A stretch of 64,000 bases of DNA from Mimachlamys varia (Eukaryota > Mollusca > Bivalvia > Pectinida > Pectinidae). The stretch is taken from assembly GCA_947623455.1 (NCBI GenBank), contig OX392538.1, forward strand, positions 33,169,001 through 33,233,000, in the 5' to 3' direction. A program made the position numbers and the translations under genes. Position 1 is the stretch's first letter; the number at the start of each line of letters is the position of its first letter. Under the pieces are notes generated by a model. The model was not told where the DNA came from and made no database searches. It saw only the letters and a program-made list of their open reading frames with translations. This document shows positions 1 to 10,911 of this stretch, piece after piece.

Positions 1-597
1 TATACGTAACTTTCGGCAAAACTTGAAGCGAAAATCAAGCCTAATAACTTATTATATTATGGATTTAGTTAAGATTAACTGATATCAGCAATATTCAAGA
101 TGAATACTTACGCGACTACTGGTACAGCAGCAGTTGAAACACGGTATTTGTAAACACGCGTCCATTTCGAACTGTCTTTTACCTTCAGCCAGTTGTTGAA
201 GTGGGCCCCACCTGAATTATTTTCAATTCTTTGGGTATTTTTGTCAAGAGTTTCTTGTTAGTTACCGCTCAGGTTTAATTCGTTTTAGACTTATTTTTGC
301 ATGGTTATCAACTAGATTACTTTTTCATAATTTTCAGAATCCCGAAAAAAAATCCTGAAGTTACGTTTATTTGACCTTTAAGTTATCAGTCATAAGCTGA
401 ATTTGTGGACAGACGGACGGATAGACCAAAGTTGCTTGAGTTTCTGTCAGTAAATAATAAATATATATGTGTGAATTGAGCCTCCCACTCAGTAATGTAA
501 TGGAAGTATTCTAACGTTATTTCTCAACAATTTGTAAACAATGCACATAACTTACTTGTATTGAGGATGTCGTGCAATTCTTAGACTAAACACCGAC
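1..597. other. Non-coding, no feature recognised
   Basis: AT-rich sequence with no convincing reading frame, RNA gene or repeat boundary. It forms the left flank of the composite element; its last bases lead into the ATTT target-site copy at 598-601. Confidence 0.5.
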
Positions 598-601
598 ATT
601 T

Positions 602-1054
602 GGACTAAGACCACAATTAAATGCTTCCGGGTTCAGTACCCACGAATGAAGTCCCTTAGAAATCTAGGTGTTTTAGTTAAAACTATACTATGTCTGTTAC
701 AACTTGGTATTTGTGTACAAGTTTGGTGTTAAAATATTCTAGAGATGTCATTTTAACATTTACTGTGTAAATTTTTCATACTGTGCATGTTATTTTGGCG
801 TAGGGTTCTGTATGACAAGTCCTGTTTTTACCCCTACCCCCTGACCCGGAAGTTTATATTTGACGTTGATGACACATGCAGACGATTATCTCAAGAAAAA
901 GGCCAACATGCTATGCTGAAATTTTGATATTTTACTCGCAAGATGTTGCTCTTGACAGGTTAGAAAGGAAAGTTGGCTATCGGATTTAGGGAATTTGTTA
1001 TAAAATTAAATGTTACAATGAAACATATAGTAAAATTAATTGTGGTCTTAGTCC
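602..1054. repeat. Left 453-bp MITE-like copy with 19-bp perfect terminal inverted repeats
   Basis: The termini 602-620 and 1036-1054 are perfect 19-bp inverted repeats. No coding capacity is seen. It appears identical in length and sequence to 3125-3577, implying very recent duplication, joint mobilisation or gene conversion. Confidence 0.8.
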
Positions 1055-3124
1055 TATATGAATGGTCTAAAAATACATGTTTTTCTTTCTCAGATCCATG
1101 TTTTTGGACAGATTTTGATGAAATTTGGCAGGATTATCCTATGTAGCATGTCTGATATTTTGAAACTAATAATTTAGATAAACAAGTTAAATTAAATTAA
1201 AAATTCAAGTTTTTATTAATTTTAAATTTCAAATTTTAGTTTTTTTTTTATTCAGCACTGTATGTATATAGACACTTGAATTTTCATATGATATGTTTTT
1301 ATGTATTCCTACATCTGATTTTTAAAGTAAAAATTGAGAAATTCTGCAAATTATATCAAAACAGAATATTTGAAAAATCAGTTATAATTAAGTGCAAAAC
1401 ATGAAAGATTTGAATTTGGCAGGGATCATTAATAAAGAATGGAAAATCAGTTAAGATGAGTTTTTAAAGAGCCAAGGGATTTGAAATTGGGGGAATGGGG
1501 GCTTGTACATAGACTATCATTTATGTTTTTGAAAGAAATTCATAAGTAAGAAGTGATATGGATTGGTCACATGTGTGCCTCAATAGTTAATTATGTGTAA
1601 ATGTAATTCAGATTAGTTTAGAACATAATTTCATCTATAATAACAGGCAGTATTGCTTAAGTTTCAATATTGTTAGCTATGGTCATCTAGTTTAAGGAAC
1701 TCTTTGTTGAAATGAAAGGGGTTTCATTACAAAAAACAACAAACAACTGTTTCTGAGGCTATTAGTTTTTGTTTGTGACAACTTTGTCCGAGCACCACCG
1801 ACGGGGAGATTCCCTCTAGGTAGTCATCTTTATATGTAGCTTATTATATTTGGTACATATATATTGGTATTTGAATTTTGTCTTGGATTTCAAAAAGTGT
1901 CCTCAAATGAAATGTCTTTTCTTCTCAATACAGGTGATCTTGATGTTGATTGTCTCCCCTACCCTGACCCGACCCGGTGCAGTGTGATGGACCAAGCTCA
2001 CCTTTCTTGAAGTTGGATTTTGCGGCCTTTGTGTGTGCTGTCTCAGTGCTGTTTAACCAACAGTTAAAGTTTGCTCTCCTTGTGGTCAGAGGCATATACT
2101 TTTAAATACAATACAGAGAAGTGGACACAGATAAGTCTGGACTAAAGGACCCAGCACTTATAGACGGGTAGCTGTCATCAGATTTGTTTGGATAGGCTGT
2201 CAGCACCAAGGACCCAGGCTTCTTCTCGGACACTTTAACATCCGTGCTGGAGCTTGAGCATTAAGTGGAGTTTTGTGACAAGCCAACTAGTGTCCAAGGA
2301 GTTAACAGCACCCAACAAAAATGACATGGCTGGAAGACAAGATTGGTAGTGGAAGTTAACCACCTGAAAGGGAATGCTGATCCGAGCACCATCTGAATAG
2401 CTGGGTGAATGGTATAACAGCACATTATTTGGGAGTGCTAAGACACTAAGTATGAATGCCTTACAGGGAATGAGTTTGGGTGTCAAGAAAGCAGCCCCTA
2501 GGAAGTGGATACTAGCACGCACATTCAAAAACAAGTGGTGCTGAACCGGTACTTTGCTGAGAGGAAAAAGCTATGATGTCAACTATCCTTGAGGTCACCC
2601 TGACAGCACAGCAACAGCAAGCCTTGGGTGTGTCCATGAGTGGTCATACAGTTTGAGTGGTCAGTTGTCTATGTGATTATAGGTTCTAGAGCATTTTTTG
2701 AAGTTATGAAGACTGAATAAAGGTTAAGGCACAGTATAAATGTTGTATTTTTTGAAAAATTTAAAAATTTGAAAATTTGATTTAAATTCTTCAAACTTAA
2801 TTGAAGTTGAATATTGTGGTGTAAATACTTTATTTGAGGATGTGAAAATATTATTCTACATCATAAATCACTTTACAGAATTTAAATATCATCATTTTTT
2901 CAAAAGATATGACATTTTTCCTTACCCTTGTAGCTAAAAATTTGTGAAGAAAATGTCTGTCCAACTTAGCACAAAATTACAGCATGATAGTGGTTTTTAA
3001 ATTTGTCATAACTTCTGTCTTATATGTCCTATAATGATGCGGTTTTCACCAAAAAGTTTCAAATTGCCTACAGTTTAAGGAAATATTAACTTTGCAAAAT
3101 CAAAAAATGTTAAGTCCTATAATA

Positions 3125-3577
3125 GGACTAAGACCACAATTAAATGCTTCCGGGTTCAGTACCCACGAATGAAGTCCCTTAGAAATCTAGGTGTTTTAGT
3201 TAAAACTATACTATGTCTGTTACAACTTGGTATTTGTGTACAAGTTTGGTGTTAAAATATTCTAGAGATGTCATTTTAACATTTACTGTGTAAATTTTTC
3301 ATACTGTGCATGTTATTTTGGCGTAGGGTTCTGTATGACAAGTCCTGTTTTTACCCCTACCCCCTGACCCGGAAGTTTATATTTGACGTTGATGACACAT
3401 GCAGACGATTATCTCAAGAAAAAGGCCAACATGCTATGCTGAAATTTTGATATTTTACTCGCAAGATGTTGCTCTTGACAGGTTAGAAAGGAAAGTTGGC
3501 TATCGGATTTAGGGAATTTGTTATAAAATTAAATGTTACAATGAAACATATAGTAAAATTAATTGTGGTCTTAGTCC
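3125..3577. repeat. Right 453-bp MITE-like copy with 19-bp terminal inverted repeats
   Basis: Same orientation and same boundaries as the left copy at 602-1054. Its first bases complete a GTCCTAT-A-ATAGGAC palindrome at 3114-3128, so the inner junction itself can fold. Confidence 0.8.
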
Positions 3578-3581
3578 ATTT

Positions 3582-4365
3582 CTGATAAATTTATATATTA
3601 ATCCAACACTATATGCTAGTTTCGTTTCATCTAACGATAATTTCTCATGTGCTCGTCTATAATTTGATAGACCCAACAATCGTCAGCATGTAATTTATTT
3701 GAATAAAAAACATTATTTATTCTTTTGTATTCCATGCGGTTTCGTGACCTCACACATGTATAGGCCATGGCGGCTTGCTTAAAAAGTTGCCGGTACGCTC
3801 GTCATAAAACATTCTGTAATGTGCCGCGGCTCCATACATCTACACACTTTTTTATATACTGACAGAAACCCAAGCAACTGTGGATAGACAGAGTGTTTAT
3901 CCAATACGGGACGTCCCCCCAAATAAAATTGTCTACTGCAGTACAATTGCCTAAATACATTGGAGTCGCCTATATGATGGCAAGACTCACTTTCTTTGTT
4001 GAAAATATATTCAGTAAGGATTTGACAAGTATCAAGGTAAAGAAGTTTTAATGGGGGACCATAACAGAAGTCCCCCAAAACCCGCAATTCAGTTCACAGT
4101 GCTAAAAATACAATAATAAATGAAGTAAGCATTAACAAATATATATCAAAATAGAAGTGGAGTTATTGTTGAAGCTTAGCGTACACCTATAAATGTGTTA
4201 ATTTCCCTAGTACATTTTTTATGTTAAACAATTAATCATGTTTGTGCCAACGAATCTATGTCAATGAATCTATATTTGCTTAATCTTTTTAATTTCAGCT
4301 GGTCCTTGACCAAAGTGAAATTATACCATACCGTGACGTCCGTCCATCATCGGACAACAATTTTT
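3582..4365. other. Non-coding, no feature recognised
   Basis: No supported gene, repeat end or RNA is visible. Short open frames here have no recognisable domain. Confidence 0.4.
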
Positions 4366-5360
4366 AACGACTTCTCCAAAATCACTGATTTGAAATCAAC
4401 CTAATGTAATGTGGCAGGAATCTCCATAGGTGCTCAGGATTCGGAATTGTACTATTAGTTGGACTGACACCCTCTGCCCTGGGGACGGGGGGGGGGGGGG
4501 GGGGACACAAGGGTCCGCTGTTACCTGATTGGCTGATTGCTTTCCATCCGATTTCTTTTGCAGGAATGATCGGATTGTGTTGACACTTGCGTGGTAGACT
4601 TGTTACCTAAACCCCTCGCTTAAGTTCGATTTCCAGCATATTATGTCCATATTTAATTAGGCTGCTGTGACCTGATTGGCTGAGTGCTTTCCGTACGATA
4701 TATTTTGAAGGAATAATCAGACAGATTTTGATGAAACTTGCTTGGTAGTCTTAATACCCAAACCCCTTTGCTCAAGTTTGATTATAAGCTAATTCTGCGC
4801 ATATATACTAAGGCTACTGTGTCTTGATTCGCTAATTGGTTTTCACACCATATCTTTTGAAAGAATGGTTGGGTTTTGATGAGATTTGCTTGTTGGTTGT
4901 CGGGTAGACCTTTAACTAGAACCACTCACTGCTAATATTGCGCATATTTAATGAGGCTGCCGTTTTTTGCATTATTCCTACTTCAATGCCATGTTATGTT
5001 ACGTATTTGGTGTGTGGCATCTTGAAGACTATGTCCTTGTTAACTATATTGGTTTAAGTGACTTCTTCTCAATAACCAGTGATTGGAAACCAACTTAATT
5101 TCGCAGGAAACATCCCTAGGTGCTCTGGATTCATAATTGTACTAATGGTGGGACTGAACCCAAGAGGGCTGAGGGGCGGGGCTAAAATGATTATTCACCA
5201 TATTGGCTTAAGTGATTTCGTCTCCGTAAACACTGATTGGAAATCAACCCAATTTGGCAGGAAACATTCCTATGCGCGCAGAATTCAAACTTGTACTAAT
5301 GGTTGGATTGACCCCCCTGAGGGGCAGGGCCAAAACAGATTATTTACTATATTGGTTTAA
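4366..5360. repeat. Two interleaved families of degenerate ~150-bp tandem repeats
   Basis: Family 1 has diverged units starting near 4518, 4665 and 4817 (period about 147-152), each opening with CTGTKWCYTGATT-like sequence and ending near a ...TTTAATNAGGCTGC motif. Family 2 occurs at about 4366-4492, 5051-5209 and 5210-5360. It has a TGATTGGAAATCAAC-like core, then GGCAGGAA and a terminal GAGGGGCRGGGC box. Family 2 therefore sits on both sides of family 1. An 18-G run (4487-4504) replaces the GC-rich box of the first family 2 unit. No coding capacity is evident. A similar GC-rich box recurs near 24360-24385. Confidence 0.55.
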
Positions 5361-5367
5361 CTTCTCT

Positions 5368-5540
5368 GGCTCCGGTTTCATCAACGTTCCTTAACTAAAA
5401 ATCTCCATAGGAAAGCATTACAGAATTTAAGGAGAAATCCTTAATTAAGGAACTTTCCTTCAACACTGTAATGCTTTCCTATGGAGAATTTTAAGTTAAG
5501 GAGTTTCCTTAAGTTAAGGAACGTTGATAAAACCGGGGCC
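5368..5540. mobile_element. Fold-back MITE
   Basis: The left arm, from GGCTCCGGTTTCATCAACG, is answered by a right arm ending CGTTGATAAAACCGGGGCC. Inside, TCTCCATAGGAAAGCATTACAG is mirrored by its reverse complement near 5469-5491. Arms of roughly 60-75 bp with several mismatches surround a short centre rich in TTAAGGA motifs. Target-site copies are not clear. It could only move if supplied with transposase in trans. Confidence 0.6.
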
Positions 5541-7059
5541 TGGAACTAAACAAATATAAATCATGACTTTAGATTTGATCCCAGCGTCTGCCACACCCAT
5601 GCAGACTTAACTACTGAGTCATAACTTTTCAACGATCGAGATCTTCTGCTCCAAAACTATTTATTCAGTTGCTTGGCCTAAAGCGATCAACACAAATATA
5701 ATATTTACATTGATGTTAGGGTCTGTCCACACCTTTAGGGACCTAGTTCCTTAGGTATAATTTATACAGATATGCTTCAAGGATTGGTCTTCAAGTCTGT
5801 TCCTTATCCCTAAGATCTATTCGAAATATATTTTCCGTGGTTACCTATAATAAATGCCAATGTATACAGATAAGGCCAGGGCCTCTTGTGTAAACTTAAC
5901 TACGTTTTTTCCATACAACTAACATACACATGCAAAAGAAATTATAACTGGATGTGTTTTTAGCCAATCAGAGGCCGTTGCGGCCATCTTAGATGCTTGA
6001 TCCGGAAAAATAGCAAGGTGCACAACAGGACATCAGACTTATATGCGAAGTTTAATGAGAATCGCATCAGTAGTTAGTTAATTAAGCTGGTTACATAACA
6101 ATGGGACGGGCGCGACTGGACTGTACTGCACCCCCCCCCCCCCATTTCATGGCAGGTACATACAGATCCTGAAAACCTATTTGACGCTACGCATTGAGGC
6201 TGGTCTATACATTTAAATCAATAACATTTGGTTTGGTAAATGCATGACTTGTCCTTCCGAAGATGGGTAAGGACGACCTCGTTCAAGCACCCCCCATTTA
6301 AATCAAGGTTGAATTCTATTTCATTGAATGAATTTTTAGCAGCACGATTAGCCTTTCCATTACCTGGTATGTCCGGGGACCGAGTAACAAAACATTCAGA
6401 GGTAAAATTGTGCAACCATAGCATTTTCTTTAATTTTGTATATCAGAGGCTTTTAGAACAGATAGAAACTCGGAACATATAACTGAATGCAGTACACAAT
6501 TCGAGTCTTTGGGTTATGTCCCTAACCGAGACATACCATGGTTCTAATTTTAAAATTGTATTTATATTGCATGATGCTAAGCATTTTAGGGGTTGAACGA
6601 CTGGTATGTAAACCGTAGCTCGGAAAGAGGTATTCGGTCGGGGGCCTCTGGCAGTATAATTCAGTGTTGTAGCACTATAATGTCGAGACCAGTTCTGCGA
6701 CAAACAGGCTTATAAACATAACAAAGACTCTTAAATACACGTGGACTCAAGATATCACCTATATAACGTCCTAAGTACATAAGCCTTAATAGGGCGTGAA
6801 CATTGATCAAATGAAACCAAAGCACATATCAAAGTTTCTTTTGTTCACAATCTAGAGATTGGTCAGACTATGAAGTTTAGAATATAACTTTCTGCTTAAT
6901 GTCATCATAATGTTTTCCTTTTTTAATGACCAGATTTGTGAAATTAATATACCGAATCTACTTTAATTGTAAAAGATAATGATTCAATATAGTGACTTTT
7001 TAATGTATCCTAACAATAACCGGTCGAGGTGCAGGTGCTATTGATGTAAACAGTTACTC
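5541..7059. other. Non-coding stretch with repeat fragments
   Basis: No gene is supported. A 13-C run lies at 6131-6143. A short segment near 5768-5790 is the reverse complement of one near 45735-45760, including a 19-base exact core, showing that at least part is dispersed repeat. Confidence 0.4.
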
Positions 7060-7700
7060 GTGATCTCTCGAAAATAACTACTTATAACTTAACTATCCCT
7101 TTAAGTACACAACAACTAAAAGTATATACCTTGGCGTAATCGACATGTACATATGTACAAGGTATCCGATCATGGATAATAGCAGTTAACGATTTAACAT
7201 TTCCAGCCAATCAAATCTGTCGTATTTCGCGAGAAAATCAAGAGATCCTAACACTTGCGAAGTAAAATTGAATGTTCACGATTTGCGTTTATCTTTAGAT
7301 GTACAGTAACCTTTATATGCATAAATACCCGAGACAAATTGTATTTGGTAAAATGTGATTAGAAAATATCTGATTACACTAGGATCGCTTGAAAATTACT
7401 TTTGATAACTATACTACCACTTTATATTTACATTGAAAATACAAATACCTCTATAAAAATACATTGAACCTTGACGTAATCAACCTGTATCAGGTACCCG
7501 ATCTTGGATAACCGCCAATTAGAAACCGCTTCTCGAGATAATCAAAAGATCTACCGCTTGAGTGAGTACCTAATTTGTGTCAGACAATATATTGGTAAAA
7601 CAGCGCTGAAAGTGCTACCAAATGTTTTGATCACTGACGTATAATGTCGAAGGCCACTGGCAGTGCGCCTACACGGGCACATTACACTGACAATGGATGA
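7060..7700. repeat. Dispersed repeat family, also at the right end of the window
   Basis: The segment 7381-7574 matches 63439-63616. Shared landmarks include GAAAATTAC, the CGTAATCAACCTGTATCAGG stretch, and GATAATCAAAAGATCTACCG followed by TTGAGTGAGTACCTAAT. A more diverged copy lies at about 7060-7260. The block 7598-7700 carries an AAGTGCTACC...CGAAGGC module shared with 62580-62680 and 63350-63420. The two modules occur in opposite order at the two ends of the window. Element ends were not determined. Confidence 0.6.
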
Positions 7701-7803
7701 ACCTGTCGTGTGTAATAGGAGATTTCCATCTAGCAACACAATATGTTTAAGATATTTTGTTGAACATTGCACCATGGCTAACACAGTTCATTATTTATTG
7801 CAG

Positions 7804-8516
7804 GAACAGTAATAATACCAACGATACCAGAAAGCTCTGTTCATTCCACTGAGAATTATTTGTTTAAAGAACATCTGAAGTTCAACAGAACCTTGAAGAA
7901 GACTTGTTTTAAAACAAAATTTGATAACAAAGACAGTTTAGTTTTGTCAAATGCCAGCAAGCTTCTGGATATAGTAAAATCACACTTTGTCGTTCGTAGC
8001 TGCCGTGTTTCCAATCTGGATACCAACCCTGAATACATAGACAGAATAGATGATCATCGGGAACGGGAAATCAACGGAGATACTCGGGACAATAATTCAC
8101 ATAGAGGCGAAAGATCTTATCACCTGTAAGTTATTTCAAATCAACCGTTTTTCTCTCAAGAACCTTGCCTTAACCATGCGCAATATTTTGATGGAGTAAA
8201 TGCATCAACTCAGCTAAATCAGACAAATACTGCGTTAGTCTTGAATCATCCTTCAGATAAAATCAATGAAGAATTGAACGAGCAGCATGGAGAACTGGTT
8301 ATCACTGACCACACTCGTCAGCCCATTTTGGCCACAGCTGGACACCAGCTTCTCGTAACTGAACATTCTCATGTTATGGACTTGCAATGTCCCAGCAACC
8401 AGCGAGCGGCTGTTAATGTCGGTGAGATTGCTGTAAGTGGTCAACACCAGCTGCCGAACTCGGATCATATTATAGTTGCAAGTTATGTGAATCACTCTTT
8501 TGCTCCCTCCTCGTAA
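7804..8516 (+). pseudogene. Contracted, broken paralogue of the LVITGQ-repeat membrane protein
   Basis: The open frame begins right after a plausible splice acceptor (TTTATTGCAG ending at 7803) and runs to a stop at 8514-8516. One in-frame TAA at 8127-8129 interrupts it. The amino part (TIPESSVHSTEN..., FDNKDSLVLSNAS) parallels the start of the 20440-22800 protein, but the ATG has become ACG. The middle (IDRIDDHRE, VISNQPFFSQ) and the end (NEQHGELVITDHTRQP to GQHQLPN) match closely, and the last ~190 bp are about 95% identical by eye. The roughly 150 residues containing the membrane span, and almost all internal repeats, are absent. The TAA sits in CTGTAAGT, which also resembles a splice donor, but the homologous gene reads straight through there. 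Orientation is opposite to the intact gene. Most likely a dead or non-membrane derivative. Confidence 0.7.
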
Positions 8517-9717
8517 TCATGGAACTGAAATTAGCGAGTAAGCAGTTTGCCTACTTAAGGAACAGTGGTAGACACTTGTGATGAACAGGTGTGAGAGTAT
8601 GGAATGACGTGTTCAGGTTTTGTGTGTAGCAGTGGATACCTTGAGGATAACATTAAATCGATGTATATTCGCCCGTTTTAACTTTTTCTTTTACGGTTAT
8701 TGAACACGATGCCAACAACTCGTCTTTCACAGATTTAATAGCAAAGTTGCGCTTGGCATTTTATTGGTTTCGTTGGCCTAGCGCTGAGTGTATCACAATA
8801 AATATACTTGAACATGTGTATTTGTCTTCAGTAGTTATGACTATGATATGCGCAGATGACCTTATGACAGAATGGTTTGTCTGGTTTTATATCCTAAATT
8901 ATTGAAGGGAGAGAAAAAAGTAATTTTACTAAGTCAAACAGGCTAAACATATACTTTCGAGTGAGTCGGGTATATCTGACACAAAAGGTATTGGCTATCT
9001 GCGACATCCTGGGTTTGTGTATTGCGGACTAAAGAGTGATTATATAATGAGTTATGCGACAGGTGCTTGTAACGTATGACTTTCAAGCGTGGAAGAGCTT
9101 TTTCTATTCTAGCATGTAATGTTGTGTAAATGTACTTATCACAGCAGCGTATTGACAACAGCTGGCGTATAATTTGTGTATTGCTGGTTCCGAGACAAAT
9201 GTAGACAGGTGTATTGATGCAAGATGACATGTGATGCTCTGTTGGGCGTGTCATTTTCCATAAACGAAAGGCTTGCCGAATGCACTTTTAAACAAATCCT
9301 CAGTACAAGAAGTTTTACCTATCAAAATGAACTTAAAAATAATCCTTTTAATGTCCTCAAGAATATCATGACTTCAGAATAGGGTAATTCTGTACTGTTT
9401 CTTGCATTCCTGATATAGAAATAATGTATAGGTGAACATAGAGAGATAACGTAACACACGCACATACTGCACCTTTTAAATTTAGGACATTTAAGAATTC
9501 AGAAAAAGAATCAAATAAGTACTGTATGATTTTACATCGTGTTCTACGAAAATGTGCATCTACTGTGTCACGCCACTACTCAAATGAGATAAATGTGGCT
9601 AATGAGGTTCAAGCAAACCTCGGGAACTAAAGAATACACAACAAATACTTTCTATGCCCTATCATGAAAAATTACGTAACACACACACGTTTAATCTTTT
9701 AAATTTAGTGATAAAGT
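8517..9717. other. Non-coding, no feature recognised
   Basis: This stretch follows the paralogue pseudogene. AATAAA occurs near 8801 and could serve as a polyadenylation signal for transcripts from the left. No domain-bearing frame is visible on either strand. Confidence 0.4.
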
Positions 9718-9912
9718 ATGCAGAAAAAAAATCTGCTTATAGTTTGTATCATTGGAGAAGAAAAAATCGGTGTTGACGAACTCGATATAGAGAACAAAAT
9801 GTCAACGAAACAGCTGTCATGCCACTGTTACACGCGACTTTGCATTGGAGTGATTGCCCTGGCGCTGTTAGTTTGTTTATACGTATTGAGCACATCTGCT
9901 TGGTATTGTTAG
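9718..9912 (+). CDS. Possible 64-residue tail-anchored small protein (hypothetical)
   Basis: A 64-codon frame starts at an ATG. Its first half is acidic and mixed. The second half has one convincing hydrophobic span, CIGVIALALLVCLYVL, followed by only a few residues before the stop, as in a C-terminal membrane anchor. No family is recognised. It may equally be a chance frame or a single exon, and nothing flanking it (no clear splice sites) decides. It is unrelated in sequence to the repeat-membrane protein. Confidence 0.2.
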   Translation: MQKKNLLIVCIIGEEKIGVDELDIENKMSTKQLSCHCYTRLCIGVIALALLVCLYVLSTSAWYC

Positions 9913-10911
9913 GGCAGACATACTGTATGTGTATTGGTCCTCAGTGGGAGTGAAAAGGATGATAATATTGCCTTTATTTGTTAAACATTTCAATCATAGT
10001 ATAATTATAAGCTAGTCGATATAAATACGAAAGGTCAAAATAATGTTGATAAAGGGGCCATCGGGCAGATGATACACTGATAGTGTATTTTCACTCTTTA
10101 CTCGTACAATGTAAATCGGTAGGTCCGGGTACGACGCAACCAGCTGTTATCAGATCCAGGCGGCTTGTTAATTGTGTATTGCTGTTTATGGGGATGTGTA
10201 CGCGTGAACATTGTGTTGCGATATAACTATAATGCCTTTGTAAGCCATGAATTATCTTTTCAAATGAAAATATATATATAAAAGTCACCCTGGAGAAATA
10301 TTCATATTGTTTCGAATACAATTCTACATAATTTCTGATCACTGCATTATGGTATCTTTAGATTAGACAGCAAAGAGGCTCAATCGATCGGTACACTAAA
10401 TCGGCAAAAATCCGGAATATCGCAAGAAGGTTTACACGAACATACCGAGGCCTCCCGAATGCACTCGCTTAAACACACAACCACATCACATTCACTGGGA
10501 GACCGTCCGTGAATGACCCTGGCGGTTAATGGAACGTGGAAACTAATAAACTAACACCCTATTGATGGATTATTTTTTGTTACATAAACTGTGAGGTGAT
10601 ATTATAATAAGTTGCCCCATCGTGATGATAAAATTTTAGAAACTTTGGGCTGCCATTTTTTGTCTTACTCTTACAAGTGGACAACTTTTGACTTTCATGT
10701 TCAGCTTTTGCTTAGATGAGGACAACAATAGGTTCTGTCCGAAGGCCGGCCCGGTCCTAGAGCTCGAGGGTTGTTATACCCTGATAAACGTTCAGTATTA
10801 AGGAAAATGCCAACACTTGGGTCTTCATTTTTCACGGCTTCACAGTGTAAGAAATATTAAGTCATCATCAAACCCCATAACTCAAGAGTTCTGGTCTGTC
10901 GTGTTGACATT
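9913..10911. other. Non-coding; no Gypsy LTR found here
   Basis: This stretch was searched by eye for a second copy of the LTR seen at 17368-17823 because the Gypsy element should end in this direction. None was found. No gene is supported. Confidence 0.5.

Larger units (their letters stand above)
598..3581. mobile_element. Composite element: two identical 453-bp TIR elements around 2.07 kb
   Basis: Two 453-bp direct copies (602-1054 and 3125-3577) look identical by eye. Each begins GGACTAAGACCACAATTAA and ends with its exact reverse complement. The whole block is flanked by ATTT at 598-601 and ATTT at 3578-3581, so the outer ends behave like a single insertion with a 4-bp target-site duplication. 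The 2,070 bp between the copies has no convincing coding region. The left copy's inner flank is TATA, and the right copy's inner junction lies in a short palindrome (3114-3128). This fits a composite transposon-like unit or a non-autonomous DNA element with duplicated ends. An LTR retrotransposon is less likely because the repeats start GG and end CC, not TG/CA. The superfamily is not identified. Confidence 0.7.

Noticed and set aside
2235..2534. 99-codon minus-strand frame inside the composite element
   Set aside because: No recognisable domain and no supporting start or splice signals; likely chance.
602..3577. LTR retrotransposon with 453-bp LTRs
   Set aside because: Repeat ends are GG...CC with 19-bp terminal inverted repeats, and there is no primer-binding site, polypurine tract or coding frame; not excluded absolutely.
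10600..10680. Possible 3' LTR of the Gypsy element starting GTGATGATAAAATTTTAG
   Set aside because: Only the first few bases resemble the known LTR end; the following sequence does not match.
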